A stretch of 64,000 bases of DNA from Bordetella genomosp. 4 (GCF_002261185.1 NZ_NEVQ01000007.1:38676-102675); one strand, 5' to 3'. Shown: positions 39,381-48,241, counted from the stretch's first letter. Notes: generated from the letters alone by a model not told the origin. Numbers and translations: made by a program.

Positions 39381-40370
39381 ATGTTTCTCACCCTGTCTCT
39401 GTTTTTCCTGTCCGCGCTGATCATCTATTTTGCCTGCGAGTACTTCGTCAACGGTATCGAGTGGGTGGGACATAGACTGAACCTTGGCGCGACCGCGACT
39501 GGCACCGTACTCGCCGCGTTCGGTACCGCCTTGCCCGAAAGCGCCGTCACCTTCATGGCCGTGGTGTTCGGCTCCTCCCCAGAGCAGAAAGACATAGGCG
39601 TGGGCGCCGCCATGGGCGGTCCGCTGGTATTGGCCACCCTGGCGTATGCCGTGGTCGGCCTGACATTGTGGCGAACAAGGCGCACCGACAGCATTAACGC
39701 GGATCAACCCAGGTTGGCACGCGACCAGGCCTGGTTCATGGGCGTGTTTGTCTTCAAGGTCGGATTGGGGCTTCTCGTGTTTGCCTGGAAGCCCTGGCTA
39801 GCTTTGCTGTTTGTCGGGGTCTATGCACTTTACGTCAAACGCGAGTTGTCCAACGACGAGGCCTGTCTGGATTGCGAGGATCTCGAACCGTTGAAACTGC
39901 GGCCCAGCGACGAGAACCCCTCCATGGCCTGGGCCTGCGTGCAAACCGTCCTGGCATTAGCCGTGATTGCGGGTGCATCCCACGTGTTTGTGAATCAGAT
40001 CGAGTTGCTGGGCATCGCATTCGGCGCCTCGCCGCATCTGGCCGCACTGCTGCTGGCGCCGGTGGCGACCGAGTTGCCCGAGATCATGAACGCCTTGATC
40101 TGGGTACGTCAGGGCAAAGAACGCCTCGCTTTGGCCAACATCTCGGGCGCCATGATGATCCAGGCCACCATCCCCAGCGCCTTGGGTATCGCCATGACGC
40201 CGTGGTTGCTTGATGCCCCCTTATTGATGGCGGGCCTGCTGACCTTGGTTTCCATCTCGATACTGTGGATACGTTTTCGCAGCTCAAGCATGAGCGTAAC
40301 CGGCTTGGCTGGCGTGGGGGGCTTGTACGGGCTGTTTGTCCTGTATCTGGCTTGGCATTTTTTGGCCTGA
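39381..40370 (+). CDS. CaCA-family cation antiporter under Mn riboswitch control
   Basis: 329 residues with about ten helices in two inverted Na_Ca_ex repeats. The alpha-repeat motifs are GTVLAAFGTALPESAVTF (residues about 45-62) and APVATELPEIMNALIWV in the second half, each with the acid and Pro-Glu that coordinate cation. Family members exchange Ca2+ or other divalent cations for Na+ or H+. The Mn-type riboswitch directly upstream suggests Mn2+ efflux rather than calcium traffic; that is inference. The ATG at 39381 is preferred over 39273, which falls inside the riboswitch. Confidence 0.9.
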   Translation: MFLTLSLFFLSALIIYFACEYFVNGIEWVGHRLNLGATATGTVLAAFGTALPESAVTFMAVVFGSSPEQKDIGVGAAMGGPLVLATLAYAVVGLTLWRTRRTDSINADQPRLARDQAWFMGVFVFKVGLGLLVFAWKPWLALLFVGVYALYVKRELSNDEACLDCEDLEPLKLRPSDENPSMAWACVQTVLALAVIAGASHVFVNQIELLGIAFGASPHLAALLLAPVATELPEIMNALIWVRQGKERLALANISGAMMIQATIPSALGIAMTPWLLDAPLLMAGLLTLVSISILWIRFRSSSMSVTGLAGVGGLYGLFVLYLAWHFLA

Positions 40371-40454
40371 TTTCCGGGGGGCAAAAAGTCGGCCTGCGCT
40401 GCAAAGACCGGCTTTGCCTCAAAGCGAATCGTTGCCGCAATTTCGGGAAAACCC

Positions 40455-40483
40455 TTGTTATCGAGTCGAGATTCGCGTAAAAT
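40455..40483 (+). promoter_or_regulatory. Sigma70 promoter for the 40.8-kb gene
   Basis: TTGTTA (40455-40460), a 17-bp spacer, and TAAAAT (40478-40483). Predicted start near 40490, giving a leader of about 295 nt before the ATG at 40786. Confidence 0.7.
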
Positions 40484-40489
40484 CAACCT

Positions 40490-40785
40490 GTTTACATCAT
40501 TCGGAGTTGTTCTGTGAATACCGATTCCGGCGACAGTAGTCGATCTTGCATCGACGTCGCTGCCTGACAGGATCTCCGCAGAATCTCCTTCTGCCGCATC
40601 CTGCCAGTGCAGGGTGCGGTATATGACAACCAGTCCTTGGTTGTCACATCCCCACCAAACCGCCAGAACCGCCGCTGTCTTATCGCAGCCTGCGTAGCCG
40701 CGCCCTGTTTGCGCGCCTAGCGTATGCCGCTGGATAGGCGCGTGCGTATTCGTTTGAACGCTCCGAGCTTTATCGGGAGGCTGCT
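40490..40785 (+). ncRNA. Long structured 5' leader
   Basis: Between the promoter and the ATG at 40786 lie about 295 nt without any other gene. The leader contains the short ORF at 40514-40567, a strong hairpin at 40624-40646 (9-bp perfect stem TGACAACCA/TGGTTGTCA with a GTCCT loop), and CCTGACAGG- and GGCGCG-rich palindromic segments nearer the gene. I do not recognise a described riboswitch class. The size and order (promoter, short ORF, hairpins, gene) resemble attenuated leaders. Confidence 0.5.
40514..40567 (+). CDS. Putative 17-aa leader peptide
   Basis: A GTG-started frame encodes MNTDSGDSSRSCIDVAA and stops at TGA 40565-40567. GGAG lies 8 nt before the GTG, close behind the predicted transcription start near 40490, so the frame is in the right place for a leader ORF. 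It has three Asp and a run of small polar residues. Upstream ORFs in Mg2+-responsive leaders (mgtL, mgtM/P) are short and acidic or proline-rich, and ribosome progress along them controls transcription. The analogy is inference; nothing here proves translation. Confidence 0.45.
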   Translation: MNTDSGDSSRSCIDVAA

Positions 40786-41142
40786 ATGCGTTTATTTGAT
40801 CTGTTCATGCGCCGCGCAGGTGTGGACCGCGCCAGCTCGCTCAATCGCCGTCAAGGTACGTCGCGATTGACCATCGTTTGTCCGCGTGATGCCTTGGGCG
40901 CGGTACGCAAGCAAGTCTGTCTGGACTTTGGTGCTGCCGGGCTCGACGTTGCCCAATTCCAAATCGACTCCAGCCGCGACGCGGACTACGCCTCGGCATG
41001 CATCACCGTCAATTGTCCCCCCGAGCTCCGTGCCGAGCTCATGTCGCAGGCCCGCCGCTTGCAGGCCAATCCTGCCGTTCGCCATGTGCATTTTGGCGCA
41101 TCGGCCAACACGACCAACGCTGCCGCCGTCGCGACGGCGTGA
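40786..41142 (+). CDS. Small ACT/MgtC-tail-like protein
   Basis: 118 residues: a basic start (MRLFDLFMRRAGVDRASSLN), then a compact alpha/beta segment (RLTIVCPRDALGAVRKQVCLDFG, DVAQFQIDSS, YASACITVNC, AELMSQARRLQANPAVRHVHFG) with the beta-alpha-beta-beta-alpha-beta spacing of an ACT-like domain. A similar domain forms the C-terminal tail of MgtC proteins, but no membrane part is present here. GGGAGG lies 8 nt before the ATG. Function unknown. The long upstream leader suggests metabolite or metal control. A terminator follows the stop. Confidence 0.55.
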   Translation: MRLFDLFMRRAGVDRASSLNRRQGTSRLTIVCPRDALGAVRKQVCLDFGAAGLDVAQFQIDSSRDADYASACITVNCPPELRAELMSQARRLQANPAVRHVHFGASANTTNAAAVATA

Positions 41143-41149
41143 TTATCCG

Positions 41150-41177
41150 AGGCAGCGCCGAGAGGGCGCTGCCTTTT
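41150..41177 (+). terminator. Intrinsic terminator
   Basis: Perfect 10-bp stem AGGCAGCGCC/GGCGCTGCCT with a 5-nt loop and TTT following, 8 bp after the stop codon of the ACT-like gene. Confidence 0.85.
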
Positions 41178-41457
41178 CAAGCAAACCCGTTTCCTCATCT
41201 GCCGCTGAGTTCAACTATCGGAAAACGCCGGACAGCTGTGTTCGCGTGGAGCGGCCTCGCTACCTTGTGCCATCGGCAAAACCCGGTCTCTGTGGCGGAT
41301 CGAACCTAAAGCGCTATGGTTCGTGTCCCTGCGGAACGAAGCGGCCATATTCGCTGCTGCCCATAAAGGCGCAGAACGGTGTCCCTTACAATGAATGCAT
41401 CGTCGGGTGCCGAGGGTTGGCGCCTTGTCTACATCGTCGGGCTCAACGGATCTTGGC
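41178..41457. other. Spacer upstream of ctaG without recognisable content
   Basis: 280 bp between the terminator and the ctaG ATG. No ORF with a ribosome site, repeat, palindrome or clear promoter is visible. It presumably contains the ctaG promoter. Confidence 0.5.
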
Positions 41458-42342
41458 ATGGATAGTCTAGGCTGGCTCGTCCCATGGGAATTTTCCCCCA
41501 CCTTGGTGGCCGCATTCGTGGTCGCCATCGTGTTGTTCCTGCGCGGCCAGCGCGTACATCGTGTCACCAAAGCACGCCAGTTTCTATTCTGGGCCGGCAT
41601 GGTATTGCTATACCTGTCCCTGCATACGCGGGTCGACTACTATGCCGAGCGCATGTTCTTCATCCACCGTATACAGCATTTGGTCCTGCATCATCTGGGA
41701 CCGCTGCTGGTGATGGCCGCCTTCCCTGGTTCCGTCATGCGGGCAGGCTTACCTCTGGCTTGGCGAGTACGCTTGCGCGACTTCCTGCGCACAGCCAGCG
41801 GCCGTCTCATCGTCGCCGTACTGACCAACAAATACTTCGTTCCGGCGCTCTTCGTCTTTCTCGTCCTGATCTGGCTGATCCCGTCCGTCCAGTTCTATTC
41901 CATGCTGGATTGGCGTCTCTACCGTCTGATGAATTGGTCCGTGGTCATCAGCGGATTCATGTACTGGAACCTGATCCTGGATCGCCGCCCCAGTCCGCCT
42001 GCCGCCATGAGCCCTGGCGGCCGCGTGATTTCCCCCGTCCTGACCATGGCTCCCCAAATGGTCGCCGGCGCCGTCATTGCCTTTACCGAGTCTGACATCT
42101 ATCCCTTGTTCGAACTGTGTGGCCGAGCCATCGCCATGTCCGCCCAAACTGACCAGACTATCGGCGGCCTGACCATGTGGATACCTGCTGCCCTCATCGA
42201 GGTCTTTGGCCTGATGGTCGCCCTAGGTACCCTGATGCGCCTTTCCGGCAAAGGCCGCCTGCGCCCCGAAGACCGTCAAGCCCGCGCCCGGCAACGCCAA
42301 TCTGCACCCGCCAAACCGGACAAATCGGTTATCACCCCTTGA
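41458..42342 (+). CDS. ctaG: CtaG-type (caa3) cytochrome c oxidase assembly protein
   Basis: 294 residues with about seven helices and the histidine-rich block FFIHRIQHLVLHHLGPLL (His70, 74, 78, 79), diagnostic of the caa3_CtaG family. GRVISPVLTMAPQMVAGAV is the other conserved helix. Members help deliver copper to or assemble caa3-type oxidases in Bacillus; this family is different from Cox11, also called CtaG. No oxidase subunit gene is nearby. The ATG at 41458 is chosen because the residues encoded from 41395 are Gly/Ser-rich and lack a ribosome site. Confidence 0.82.
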   Translation: MDSLGWLVPWEFSPTLVAAFVVAIVLFLRGQRVHRVTKARQFLFWAGMVLLYLSLHTRVDYYAERMFFIHRIQHLVLHHLGPLLVMAAFPGSVMRAGLPLAWRVRLRDFLRTASGRLIVAVLTNKYFVPALFVFLVLIWLIPSVQFYSMLDWRLYRLMNWSVVISGFMYWNLILDRRPSPPAAMSPGGRVISPVLTMAPQMVAGAVIAFTESDIYPLFELCGRAIAMSAQTDQTIGGLTMWIPAALIEVFGLMVALGTLMRLSGKGRLRPEDRQARARQRQSAPAKPDKSVITP

Positions 42343-42375
42343 TTCATTCCAAGGGGCTCACTCCCCGGTGCGCCG

Positions 42376-43215
42376 CTATGCACCGGTCAGCCCGTGATAC
42401 TTTCGTCCTAACGCTACGGTCGCCTGAAACATCCCTGCCTTGTTCCCACAGTCATACCGTTGCCCTTCATATCGATGCGCCCAGACCGGGCACTCGCTCA
42501 GCATGGACGCAATACCATCCGTCAGCTGGATTTCATTGTTCGCGCCGGCCTGTGTCGCCCTGAGATGAGCGAAGATTTCCGCCTCAAGTACATAGCGGCC
42601 CACCACGGCAAGCGTTGATGGCGCGTCCTCCGGAACGGGTTTCTCGACAATGCGTGTGATCCGAGCCGTACGCTGATCCTGCATGCGGGTGCCCACGATG
42701 CCATATCTGCTGGTGTCTGCGCGGGGGACATCCTGCACGGCCACCACGCTGGCATTTTGAGCATAGGCCGTGTCGATGAGCTGCTTCAAGACAGGCGTCT
42801 CTGCATCGATCAGGTCATCGGCCAGTAATACCGCAAAAGGCTCATTGCCTACCGCCGGGGCTGCCGTAAGCACCGCATGGCCCAGCCCCAGCGGTGCCGA
42901 TTGGCGGATATAGAGGCAATTGATGTGGGCTGGCAAAATACTTCGCACCATGTCCAGCAACTCGTCTTTACCCTTACGTTCCAGTTCGGCCTCGAGTTCG
43001 GGGGCCGAATCGAAATGGTCTTCGATGGCGCGTTTATTGCGGCCTGTAACGAAAATCAAGTCTGTGATTCCCGCGGCCAATGCTTCTTCTACAGCGTACT
43101 GAATTAATGGTTTGTCGACGACAGGCAACATTTCTTTGGGCATTGCCTTGGTGGCCGGCAGAAAACGCGTACCCATTCCCGCCACGGGGAATACGGCCTT
43201 GCGAATCGGGCGCAT
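42376..43215 (-). CDS. galU: UTP-glucose-1-phosphate uridylyltransferase
   Basis: 279 residues. The N-terminal nucleotide-binding sequence reads [20 protein letters not shown], followed by [20 protein letters not shown], both GalU signatures. [10 protein letters not shown] provides the metal-binding Asp, and EIQLTDGI plus [12 protein letters not shown] complete the active site. It makes UDP-glucose for LPS, exopolysaccharide and trehalose precursors. The ATG at 43215 is canonical; the long extension to 43524 runs into the divergent protease gene and is rejected. Confidence 0.96.
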   Translation of the reverse strand: MRPIRKAVFPVAGMGTRFLPATKAMPKEMLPVVDKPLIQYAVEEALAAGITDLIFVTGRNKRAIEDHFDSAPELEAELERKGKDELLDMVRSILPAHINCLYIRQSAPLGLGHAVLTAAPAVGNEPFAVLLADDLIDAETPVLKQLIDTAYAQNASVVAVQDVPRADTSRYGIVGTRMQDQRTARITRIVEKPVPEDAPSTLAVVGRYVLEAEIFAHLRATQAGANNEIQLTDGIASMLSECPVWAHRYEGQRYDCGNKAGMFQATVALGRKYHGLTGA

Positions 43216-43284
43216 GAGAGAGAACCTCAATAGAAAATTGAACGATCTGCCAAAACTTTTGCTGGCGATCGCTATCATATTGCC

Positions 43285-44799
43285 ATGAACCGCAGCTATT
43301 CGATAATTTCGGCACCAATTGTGAAGCGCTGCCTGGCTGGCGCCCTCAGCTTGAGCTTGGTCATGCCTTTTGCGCCTGCCATCGCTCAGCCTGTGGGCCT
43401 GCCGTCCATGGGCGCGGCTTCGTCGGCAGATTTGTCGCCCGCGCTGGAGCGTCAGCTCGGCGAGGCGATCATGGCGCAGGGCAGGCGCGATCCCACCTAT
43501 ATCAACGATCCCGAGGTCACTCAATATCTGACGACCATGGGACGCAAGCTGGCGTCCTTTGCCCCCGGGGCAGTGCCTGACGTCGAAATGTTCGGCGTGC
43601 GAGACCCCCAGATCAACGCCTTTGCCATGCCAGGCGGGTTCATCGGCGTCAACAGCGGGCTGATCGTCGAGTCTACCAGCGAGGCCGAACTCGCGTCAGT
43701 GTTGGCCCACGAAATCGGACACGTGGTGCAGCGCCATATTGCGCGCGGCATGACGCAGCAAAGCCAGAGCGGTGTCGTCATGATGGCCAGTCTGGCTGCG
43801 GCATTGCTGGCGGCTCTGGCCGGCGGAGGCGGCAATCTGGCCATGGGCGTGGCCGCCTTTGGGCAGGCTGCCGCAATCAATCAGCAGCTGGGTTTTTCTC
43901 GCGATGCCGAGCGCGAAGCAGACCGGGCCGGGTTTGTCATGCTGACCAAGGCGGGGTATGACCCCCAGGGCATGGTGCGCATGTTTTCGCGCCTGATGGG
44001 CGCAGCGCGTTTGAATGAGGGGATGGGCGGTGGCGCTTGGGCCAGTACTCACCCCTTGTCGATCGAGCGGATGTCTGACGTACAGAACCGGGCTCGCAGC
44101 TTGCCGTCCGAAAATTACGCAGATAGTGATGATTACTGGTACATCCGGGCAAAAATGCGGGTGATCCAGGGACGCGACGCGGTCAGTTTACGTACGGCGA
44201 ATCAAGTATTGCAGGACGAGGCCGCCAGATTGACGGGTGTACGGCAGTCGGCGGCAAATTATGGTCTGGCTCTGCAGGCGTTTCAGCGCAATAACCTGAG
44301 CGATGCCCAGAATTTTCTCAATCAGGCCGAAGCCGGTGGGCGGAGCTCCCCGCAGTTGGCGCGGCTCGGCATCGATCTTGCTGCAGCCCGCAAAGACAAT
44401 GCGCAAGCTCTGCAACTGGCATCTACCGCCATCAAGCGCTGGCCGCAGCAGCGTGCGCTAGGCATCGCCTATGCGCAAGCCTTGCAGGGCGTAGGCCGCC
44501 ATGCCGATGCGCAGGCGTATTTGCGTCAACGCATCGAGCAGTGGGGGGATGACGAGCCAGGTCTGTATCAGATGCTGGCATACAGCGAAGAGCGCAACGG
44601 CCAACCCGTGCAGGCTCGCCGCGATATGGCCCGGTACTATGTGCTGACAGGGGCCTACGCCTCGGCTGAGTCTCAACTACAGCAAGCCCGCGGCATGTCG
44701 AAGGATTTTTACGAGCAATCGCAAATCGACGTGCAGATCCGGGAAGTCAAAGACAGACTGGCCGAAGAGCGCGACCTGCTGGAGCGATTCAAGAGCTGA
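43285..44799 (+). CDS. bepA: BepA-like periplasmic M48 metallopeptidase with TPR tail
   Basis: 504 residues. A signal peptide ([18 protein letters not shown]) is followed by the M48 domain with HEIGH (142-146) in [12 protein letters not shown] and the third zinc ligand in the EREADRAGF region (about 208). From about residue 290 the protein is alpha-helical with TPR-like repeats ([33 protein letters not shown]). BepA proteases and chaperones assist LptD maturation and BAM quality control in the outer membrane. Divergent from galU, 69 bp apart. The ATG at 43285 gives a full signal peptide. Confidence 0.9.
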   Translation: MNRSYSIISAPIVKRCLAGALSLSLVMPFAPAIAQPVGLPSMGAASSADLSPALERQLGEAIMAQGRRDPTYINDPEVTQYLTTMGRKLASFAPGAVPDVEMFGVRDPQINAFAMPGGFIGVNSGLIVESTSEAELASVLAHEIGHVVQRHIARGMTQQSQSGVVMMASLAAALLAALAGGGGNLAMGVAAFGQAAAINQQLGFSRDAEREADRAGFVMLTKAGYDPQGMVRMFSRLMGAARLNEGMGGGAWASTHPLSIERMSDVQNRARSLPSENYADSDDYWYIRAKMRVIQGRDAVSLRTANQVLQDEAARLTGVRQSAANYGLALQAFQRNNLSDAQNFLNQAEAGGRSSPQLARLGIDLAAARKDNAQALQLASTAIKRWPQQRALGIAYAQALQGVGRHADAQAYLRQRIEQWGDDEPGLYQMLAYSEERNGQPVQARRDMARYYVLTGAYASAESQLQQARGMSKDFYEQSQIDVQIREVKDRLAEERDLLERFKS

Positions 44800-44870
44800 T
44801 TGAACAGGGCATGTCCGGCAATCCGCAGAGGGATCGATCCCGCAGAGGTTTCGATTCCTTTAGGGCGAAT

Positions 44871-45971
44871 TCACTGCCCCGTTTCGAAAAAACGTCCTAG
44901 GCGTTGTGGCAGCCACCCGAGATGCGCCGGAAACGCGCCCGTCGGAAAGCCGGCATGGCCGCCTTCGGCAGGTTGATGCAGCAACACCTGATTCGAGCAC
45001 TCGCGCGGCATCGGCAGCGCGCTTTCGGGCAGGAAAGGATCATTACGCGCGTTCAGTACTAATGTGGGAACGGCAATGCTGGCCAGCCAAGGCTTGCTGG
45101 AGGCTCGCGTCCAATAATCCAGGGCGTTGCGAAATCCGTGCATCGGCGCCGTGTACGCATCATCGAAATCGCGCAAATCGCGCGCATGCGCAATACGCAT
45201 GACGTCGATGGCGCCTGGAAAACGCCTGGCCTTTTCCAGGACCTTATGTTTCATGGTCTTGAGAAAATAGGCACTGTAAACCCGGCGGTTGAACACGCCG
45301 CGAGACAAGGCCGTGCCGCCCGCGACCAGATCCAGCGGGACCGAGACACCCGCACACGCTGCGAGCCAGGAGACTTGCTCCTGCTGCTCGCCCAGGAATT
45401 TCAATAGGGCGTTGCCGCCTAGCGAGACCCCGACAGCATGCCAACGAGCATGCGGAATGCGTGCCCGGACCGTGTCCAGCATGAAGCCGACTTCGGCGGA
45501 ATCCCCCGAGTAATAAGCGCGCGCCAACCGATTCGGTGTACCGGAGCACCCCCGAAAATGCGCAATGGCCACGATCCAGCCCCGTGCCCGGAAATGGTGT
45601 GCAATGGATTGTGCATAGCGGCTGGTGCTGCCGCCCTCCAGCCCATGAAACAAGAGCAGCGCAGGCGTATCAGGCGTTTGGGGCAAAGACAGCCAATCTG
45701 CGTCTGTCATCCAGCGCGCAGCAGCCGTCTTGCCTGGGACCACGGGCGTGGCATTGGTGATGGGTTGGCCGTCTGCGCTCTTGTGCGGGAACAGCCCCGG
45801 TCCGGTCCAATCGATATCGATAAAGTCGGTATCCGGGGTGTCCACGCGTTGCCTGACAAAGGCGATGCTGTGGTGTTGCGCGAGCAGCGCGGCATAGATC
45901 GTCTGACTATGACGATCAGGCAACCAGGCAGGGACCGGGCAGGGCGAGGTGTCGAGTCGGGCGATGGACAC
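44871..45971 (-). CDS. YheT-family alpha/beta hydrolase
   Basis: 366 residues if it starts at GTG 45971 (VSIARLDTSPCPVPAWLPD); no ATG fits because the upstream NTF2-like gene stops at 45986. The YheT signature order is present: PAWLPDRHSQTIYAALL at the N-terminus, LLLFHGLEGGSTSRYAQS, the nucleophile elbow GVSLGGNALLKF, and the final His in AEGGHAGFPTG. Substrates of this family are mostly unknown esters. It follows the NTF2-like gene by 14 nt on the same strand and is probably co-transcribed with it. Confidence 0.88.
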   Translation of the reverse strand: MSIARLDTSPCPVPAWLPDRHSQTIYAALLAQHHSIAFVRQRVDTPDTDFIDIDWTGPGLFPHKSADGQPITNATPVVPGKTAAARWMTDADWLSLPQTPDTPALLLFHGLEGGSTSRYAQSIAHHFRARGWIVAIAHFRGCSGTPNRLARAYYSGDSAEVGFMLDTVRARIPHARWHAVGVSLGGNALLKFLGEQQEQVSWLAACAGVSVPLDLVAGGTALSRGVFNRRVYSAYFLKTMKHKVLEKARRFPGAIDVMRIAHARDLRDFDDAYTAPMHGFRNALDYWTRASSKPWLASIAVPTLVLNARNDPFLPESALPMPRECSNQVLLHQPAEGGHAGFPTGAFPAHLGWLPQRLGRFFETGQ

Positions 45972-45985
45972 GCGAGCTATCCGCC

Positions 45986-46408
45986 TTAATGCAGTCGGTC
46001 GGGCACGTCGTGCAGATCCAGTACCCCGGCATCGGCGGGCGCCGGCGAGGCATGGTGCACGACCATGCGCCAGCCGGTTGGGCCTTTGTGATAAATGTTG
46101 GTGGCGTAGCAGTGAGCGTATTGCGTGCCCCCGCGCGTGCGTACCGACACTTGCTCGACCAGCGTATGTATCGAACACATCATGCTTTGCATGATCTGCG
46201 GCCGTAGCGGCCGGATATGCAACGGCCCCGCAGCCAATGTCTGCTGCCAGGACTCGTGCACAGCCGTATGGCCGACCGCACGTAACCCACCTGGGTGAAT
46301 GCAGATGATTTCTTCGTCGTCGGCCCAGATTTGCATGAGGCGGGCGGTATCAGCTTGCTCGAGCGCTTCGTAGAACGCTTGTTCGGCTTCTTCTGGCGTG
46401 GCGAACAT
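45986..46408 (-). CDS. NTF2-like (SnoaL/DUF4440-type) protein
   Basis: 140 residues: an N-terminal helix pair (TPEEAEQAFYEALEQADTARLMQIWADDEEIICIHPGG) and an antiparallel sheet ending in GWRMVVHHASP. This is the cone-shaped NTF2-like fold, used by enzymes and small-molecule binders alike, so no activity can be named. It lies between the CHCC zinc-finger gene (39-bp gap) and yheT on the same strand. The ATG at 46408 is the only reasonable start. Confidence 0.82.
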   Translation of the reverse strand: MFATPEEAEQAFYEALEQADTARLMQIWADDEEIICIHPGGLRAVGHTAVHESWQQTLAAGPLHIRPLRPQIMQSMMCSIHTLVEQVSVRTRGGTQYAHCYATNIYHKGPTGWRMVVHHASPAPADAGVLDLHDVPDRLH

Positions 46409-46447
46409 GGGGGCGGTGGTTGGCTGGCAGGTGAGGGCAGTAGGGGT

Positions 46448-46660
46448 TCAGTGACCGTGGACGACCGTGCCGGGCTTGAGCCGGTACTCGGCGCCACAGT
46501 ACGCACAGCGAGCCGAGCCGGTATGCGTCACATCGAGGAAAACGCGAGGATGCATGCTCCAGAGCGGGGCTTTCGGGCCGGGGCAATAGACGGGCAGGTC
46601 TTCGGCTCCGACTTCGATGGTTTCGTGTGCGTGCGCGGCGGCGGGGGCGGCAGCAGTCAT
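46448..46660 (-). CDS. CHCC-type zinc-finger protein
   Basis: 70 residues. The CHCC zinc site is complete: Cys26 (VYCPGP), His37 (SMHPR), Cys52 and Cys55 (CAYCGAEYRL). The fold resembles the NDUFS6/complex-I accessory zinc finger. In related bacteria this gene typically follows ilvE, and here it follows the internally deleted ilvE by 40 nt. The ribosome site AGGAAAAA lies upstream of the ATG at 46660. Function unknown. Confidence 0.87.
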   Translation of the reverse strand: MTAAAPAAAHAHETIEVGAEDLPVYCPGPKAPLWSMHPRVFLDVTHTGSARCAYCGAEYRLKPGTVVHGH

Positions 46661-46700
46661 TGTTTTTCCTGAAAAAAAGAGATGCTAAAGGTGTAAGGCT

Positions 46701-46844
46701 TCAAGCTGGAGTCAGCCAGTGCGCATGGTTGGGATCGCGCTCGCTGTAATGCAGGGAATGCGTCAGAACCTGTGTCGCGGCGTCGCGCCACGGGACAAGT
46801 TTGCCGTCGTACCAGATGAAACCGTCGCGATCTGCCATCGACAT
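46701..46844 (-). pseudogene. ilvE: Internally deleted ilvE (branched-chain aminotransferase), 47 codons left
   Basis: A 47-residue frame starts ATG at 46844 (or the second ATG at 46838) behind an AAGGGGA ribosome site. Its first 33 residues (MADRDGFIWYDGKLVPWRDA, then THSLHY) are the start of IlvE, which normally continues GxGVFEG. Instead it runs on in frame into SERDPNHAHWLTPA and a stop, which resembles the IlvE C-terminus. About 255-260 codons, including the PLP lysine, are missing, so it cannot be an aminotransferase. The reading frame and ribosome site are intact. Neighbours azlCD and the CHCC gene are the expected ones for ilvE in related bacteria. Confidence 0.8.
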
Positions 46845-47019
46845 GGTGTTCCCCTTTCAAGTGGCGCCTATTGTATCAAGCGGCAGAGGTACAATGCCGC
46901 GTTTCAGTGCCAAGCTTGTTGCTGCCTGCAACTTGGTGCCGCGCCGCACAGGCTGGCGTGCGTGAGTTTGTCTTTGATGAGTTCCATGCCGTTCAGTTCC
47001 ATCCGCCAGGGGGCACGCA

Positions 47020-47760
47020 GTGCCTGTTGACTCCGCCAATGATCTGCAACAGATCCGGCAGGAACGCATTGCGGCGTTCCGCCAAGGGATACGGGCCATC
47101 GTCCCGGCGCTGATCGCCACGGGTACGTGGGGGATGGTGACAGGCGTGGCCATGGTCAAGTCTGGTTTGACCGAGTCCATGGCCCTGGCCATGACGCTGC
47201 TGCTGTATGCTGGGTCGGCTCAACTGACGTCTTTGCCGCTGATCGCCGCCGGCGCGCCCTTGTGGCTGATTTTCATGGCGGGGTCCGTGGTGAATTTGCG
47301 CTTTATTATTTTCGGCGCCGCTTTGCACCCGTATTTCCGCCACTTGTCCTGGCCCCGGCGCCTGGGCCTGGGATATTTCACGACCGATATGGGATTCGTG
47401 CTGTTCATGCCTCGTTATGGCGATGCTGCCGAGCGCGGCACACGCGAACAGCTCTGGTTTTTCCTCGGCACGATTGTGCCGGGCTGGATCGTGTGGCAAT
47501 CATCTTCCATCGTCGGCATCTATTTGGGCGCTATGGTCCCTTCAAACTGGTCGCTGGATTTCGCGGCCGTGTTGGCGTTGCTGGCGATTACGATCCCCTT
47601 GGCCAATTCCAAGCCCATGCTGATCTCGATGCTGGCGGCCGGATTGGTGGCCTGGGTGGGGCAGTTGTTTCCGTTGCGCCTGGGGCTGGCTGCCGCAGTG
47701 ATCTGCGGGATCGTGGCCGGCATGCTGGCTGAGCGTTTCCTCCAAAAGAGGCGAGCATGA
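47020..47760 (+). CDS. azlC: Branched-chain amino acid exporter, large subunit AzlC
   Basis: 246 residues with about five to seven helices. AzlC family features are AFRQGIRAIVPALIATGTWG near the start, LLLYAGSAQLTSLPL, and GSVVNLRFIIFGAALHPYF. It exports Leu, Ile and Val with AzlD. The start is GTG at 47020 (MPVDSANDLQQ) behind AGGGGG; no ATG fits. It diverges from the deleted ilvE. The stop overlaps the azlD start by 4 bp (ATGA). Confidence 0.93.
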   Translation: MPVDSANDLQQIRQERIAAFRQGIRAIVPALIATGTWGMVTGVAMVKSGLTESMALAMTLLLYAGSAQLTSLPLIAAGAPLWLIFMAGSVVNLRFIIFGAALHPYFRHLSWPRRLGLGYFTTDMGFVLFMPRYGDAAERGTREQLWFFLGTIVPGWIVWQSSSIVGIYLGAMVPSNWSLDFAAVLALLAITIPLANSKPMLISMLAAGLVAWVGQLFPLRLGLAAAVICGIVAGMLAERFLQKRRA

Positions 47761-48092
47761 CCCTCTGGCCGTCCGAGATTTATGTTTATTCCGCCATTTT
47801 GCTGCTGACGCTTTGCAGCGTGCTGACCCGGGCGGGATTCATGCTGTTTGGCGATTACATTCCCTTGCCGGATGGCGTGCGACGCGCCTTGCGCTATGCG
47901 CCGGCGGCCGCATTGACGGCCATTCTCGTCCCCGACCTGTTGCCCTGGAAGGCCGATACCGGGCCGGCTTTCGACTATAGGCTGGTGGCAGCCATGGTGG
48001 GCATCATCGTTTTCTTGCGCAGCCGCAGCGCGGTGCTGGTTATCGTGGCGGGGATGATCACCTTGTGGGGCCTGCGCTGGCTTGCTGGCTGA
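47757..48092 (+). CDS. azlD: Branched-chain amino acid exporter, small subunit AzlD
   Basis: 111 residues with four helices; length and the pattern TRAGFMLFGDYIPLPDGVRRAL with LRYAPAAALTAILVP are those of AzlD. It pairs with AzlC in a two-subunit exporter. The ATG at 47757 overlaps the azlC stop. No terminator is obvious after it, and 149 bp separate it from rhlE. Confidence 0.93.
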   Translation: MTLWPSEIYVYSAILLLTLCSVLTRAGFMLFGDYIPLPDGVRRALRYAPAAALTAILVPDLLPWKADTGPAFDYRLVAAMVGIIVFLRSRSAVLVIVAGMITLWGLRWLAG

Positions 48093-48241
48093 GGGCCGTA
48101 GGGGCGCGCATGGCTCCGATATAGGTGTCGATGTCTGGTAGTATGCTCGGTTGCGCTAAAATAAAGTTATCCACAGCAATCCGGGCATAGCAGCACTTCT
48201 CGTTTTGTTCTTTTTTGTAGCCCCGGCATCTGCCCATCCTG

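Noticed and set aside
41395..41457. Upstream in-frame extension of ctaG
   Set aside because: No ribosome site; residues are Gly/Ser-rich and unlike the CtaG N-terminus.
46657..46860. A 67-codon minus-strand frame over the ilvE remnant
   Set aside because: It is out of frame with the IlvE-like residues and has no ribosome site; the correct 47-codon frame explains the homology.
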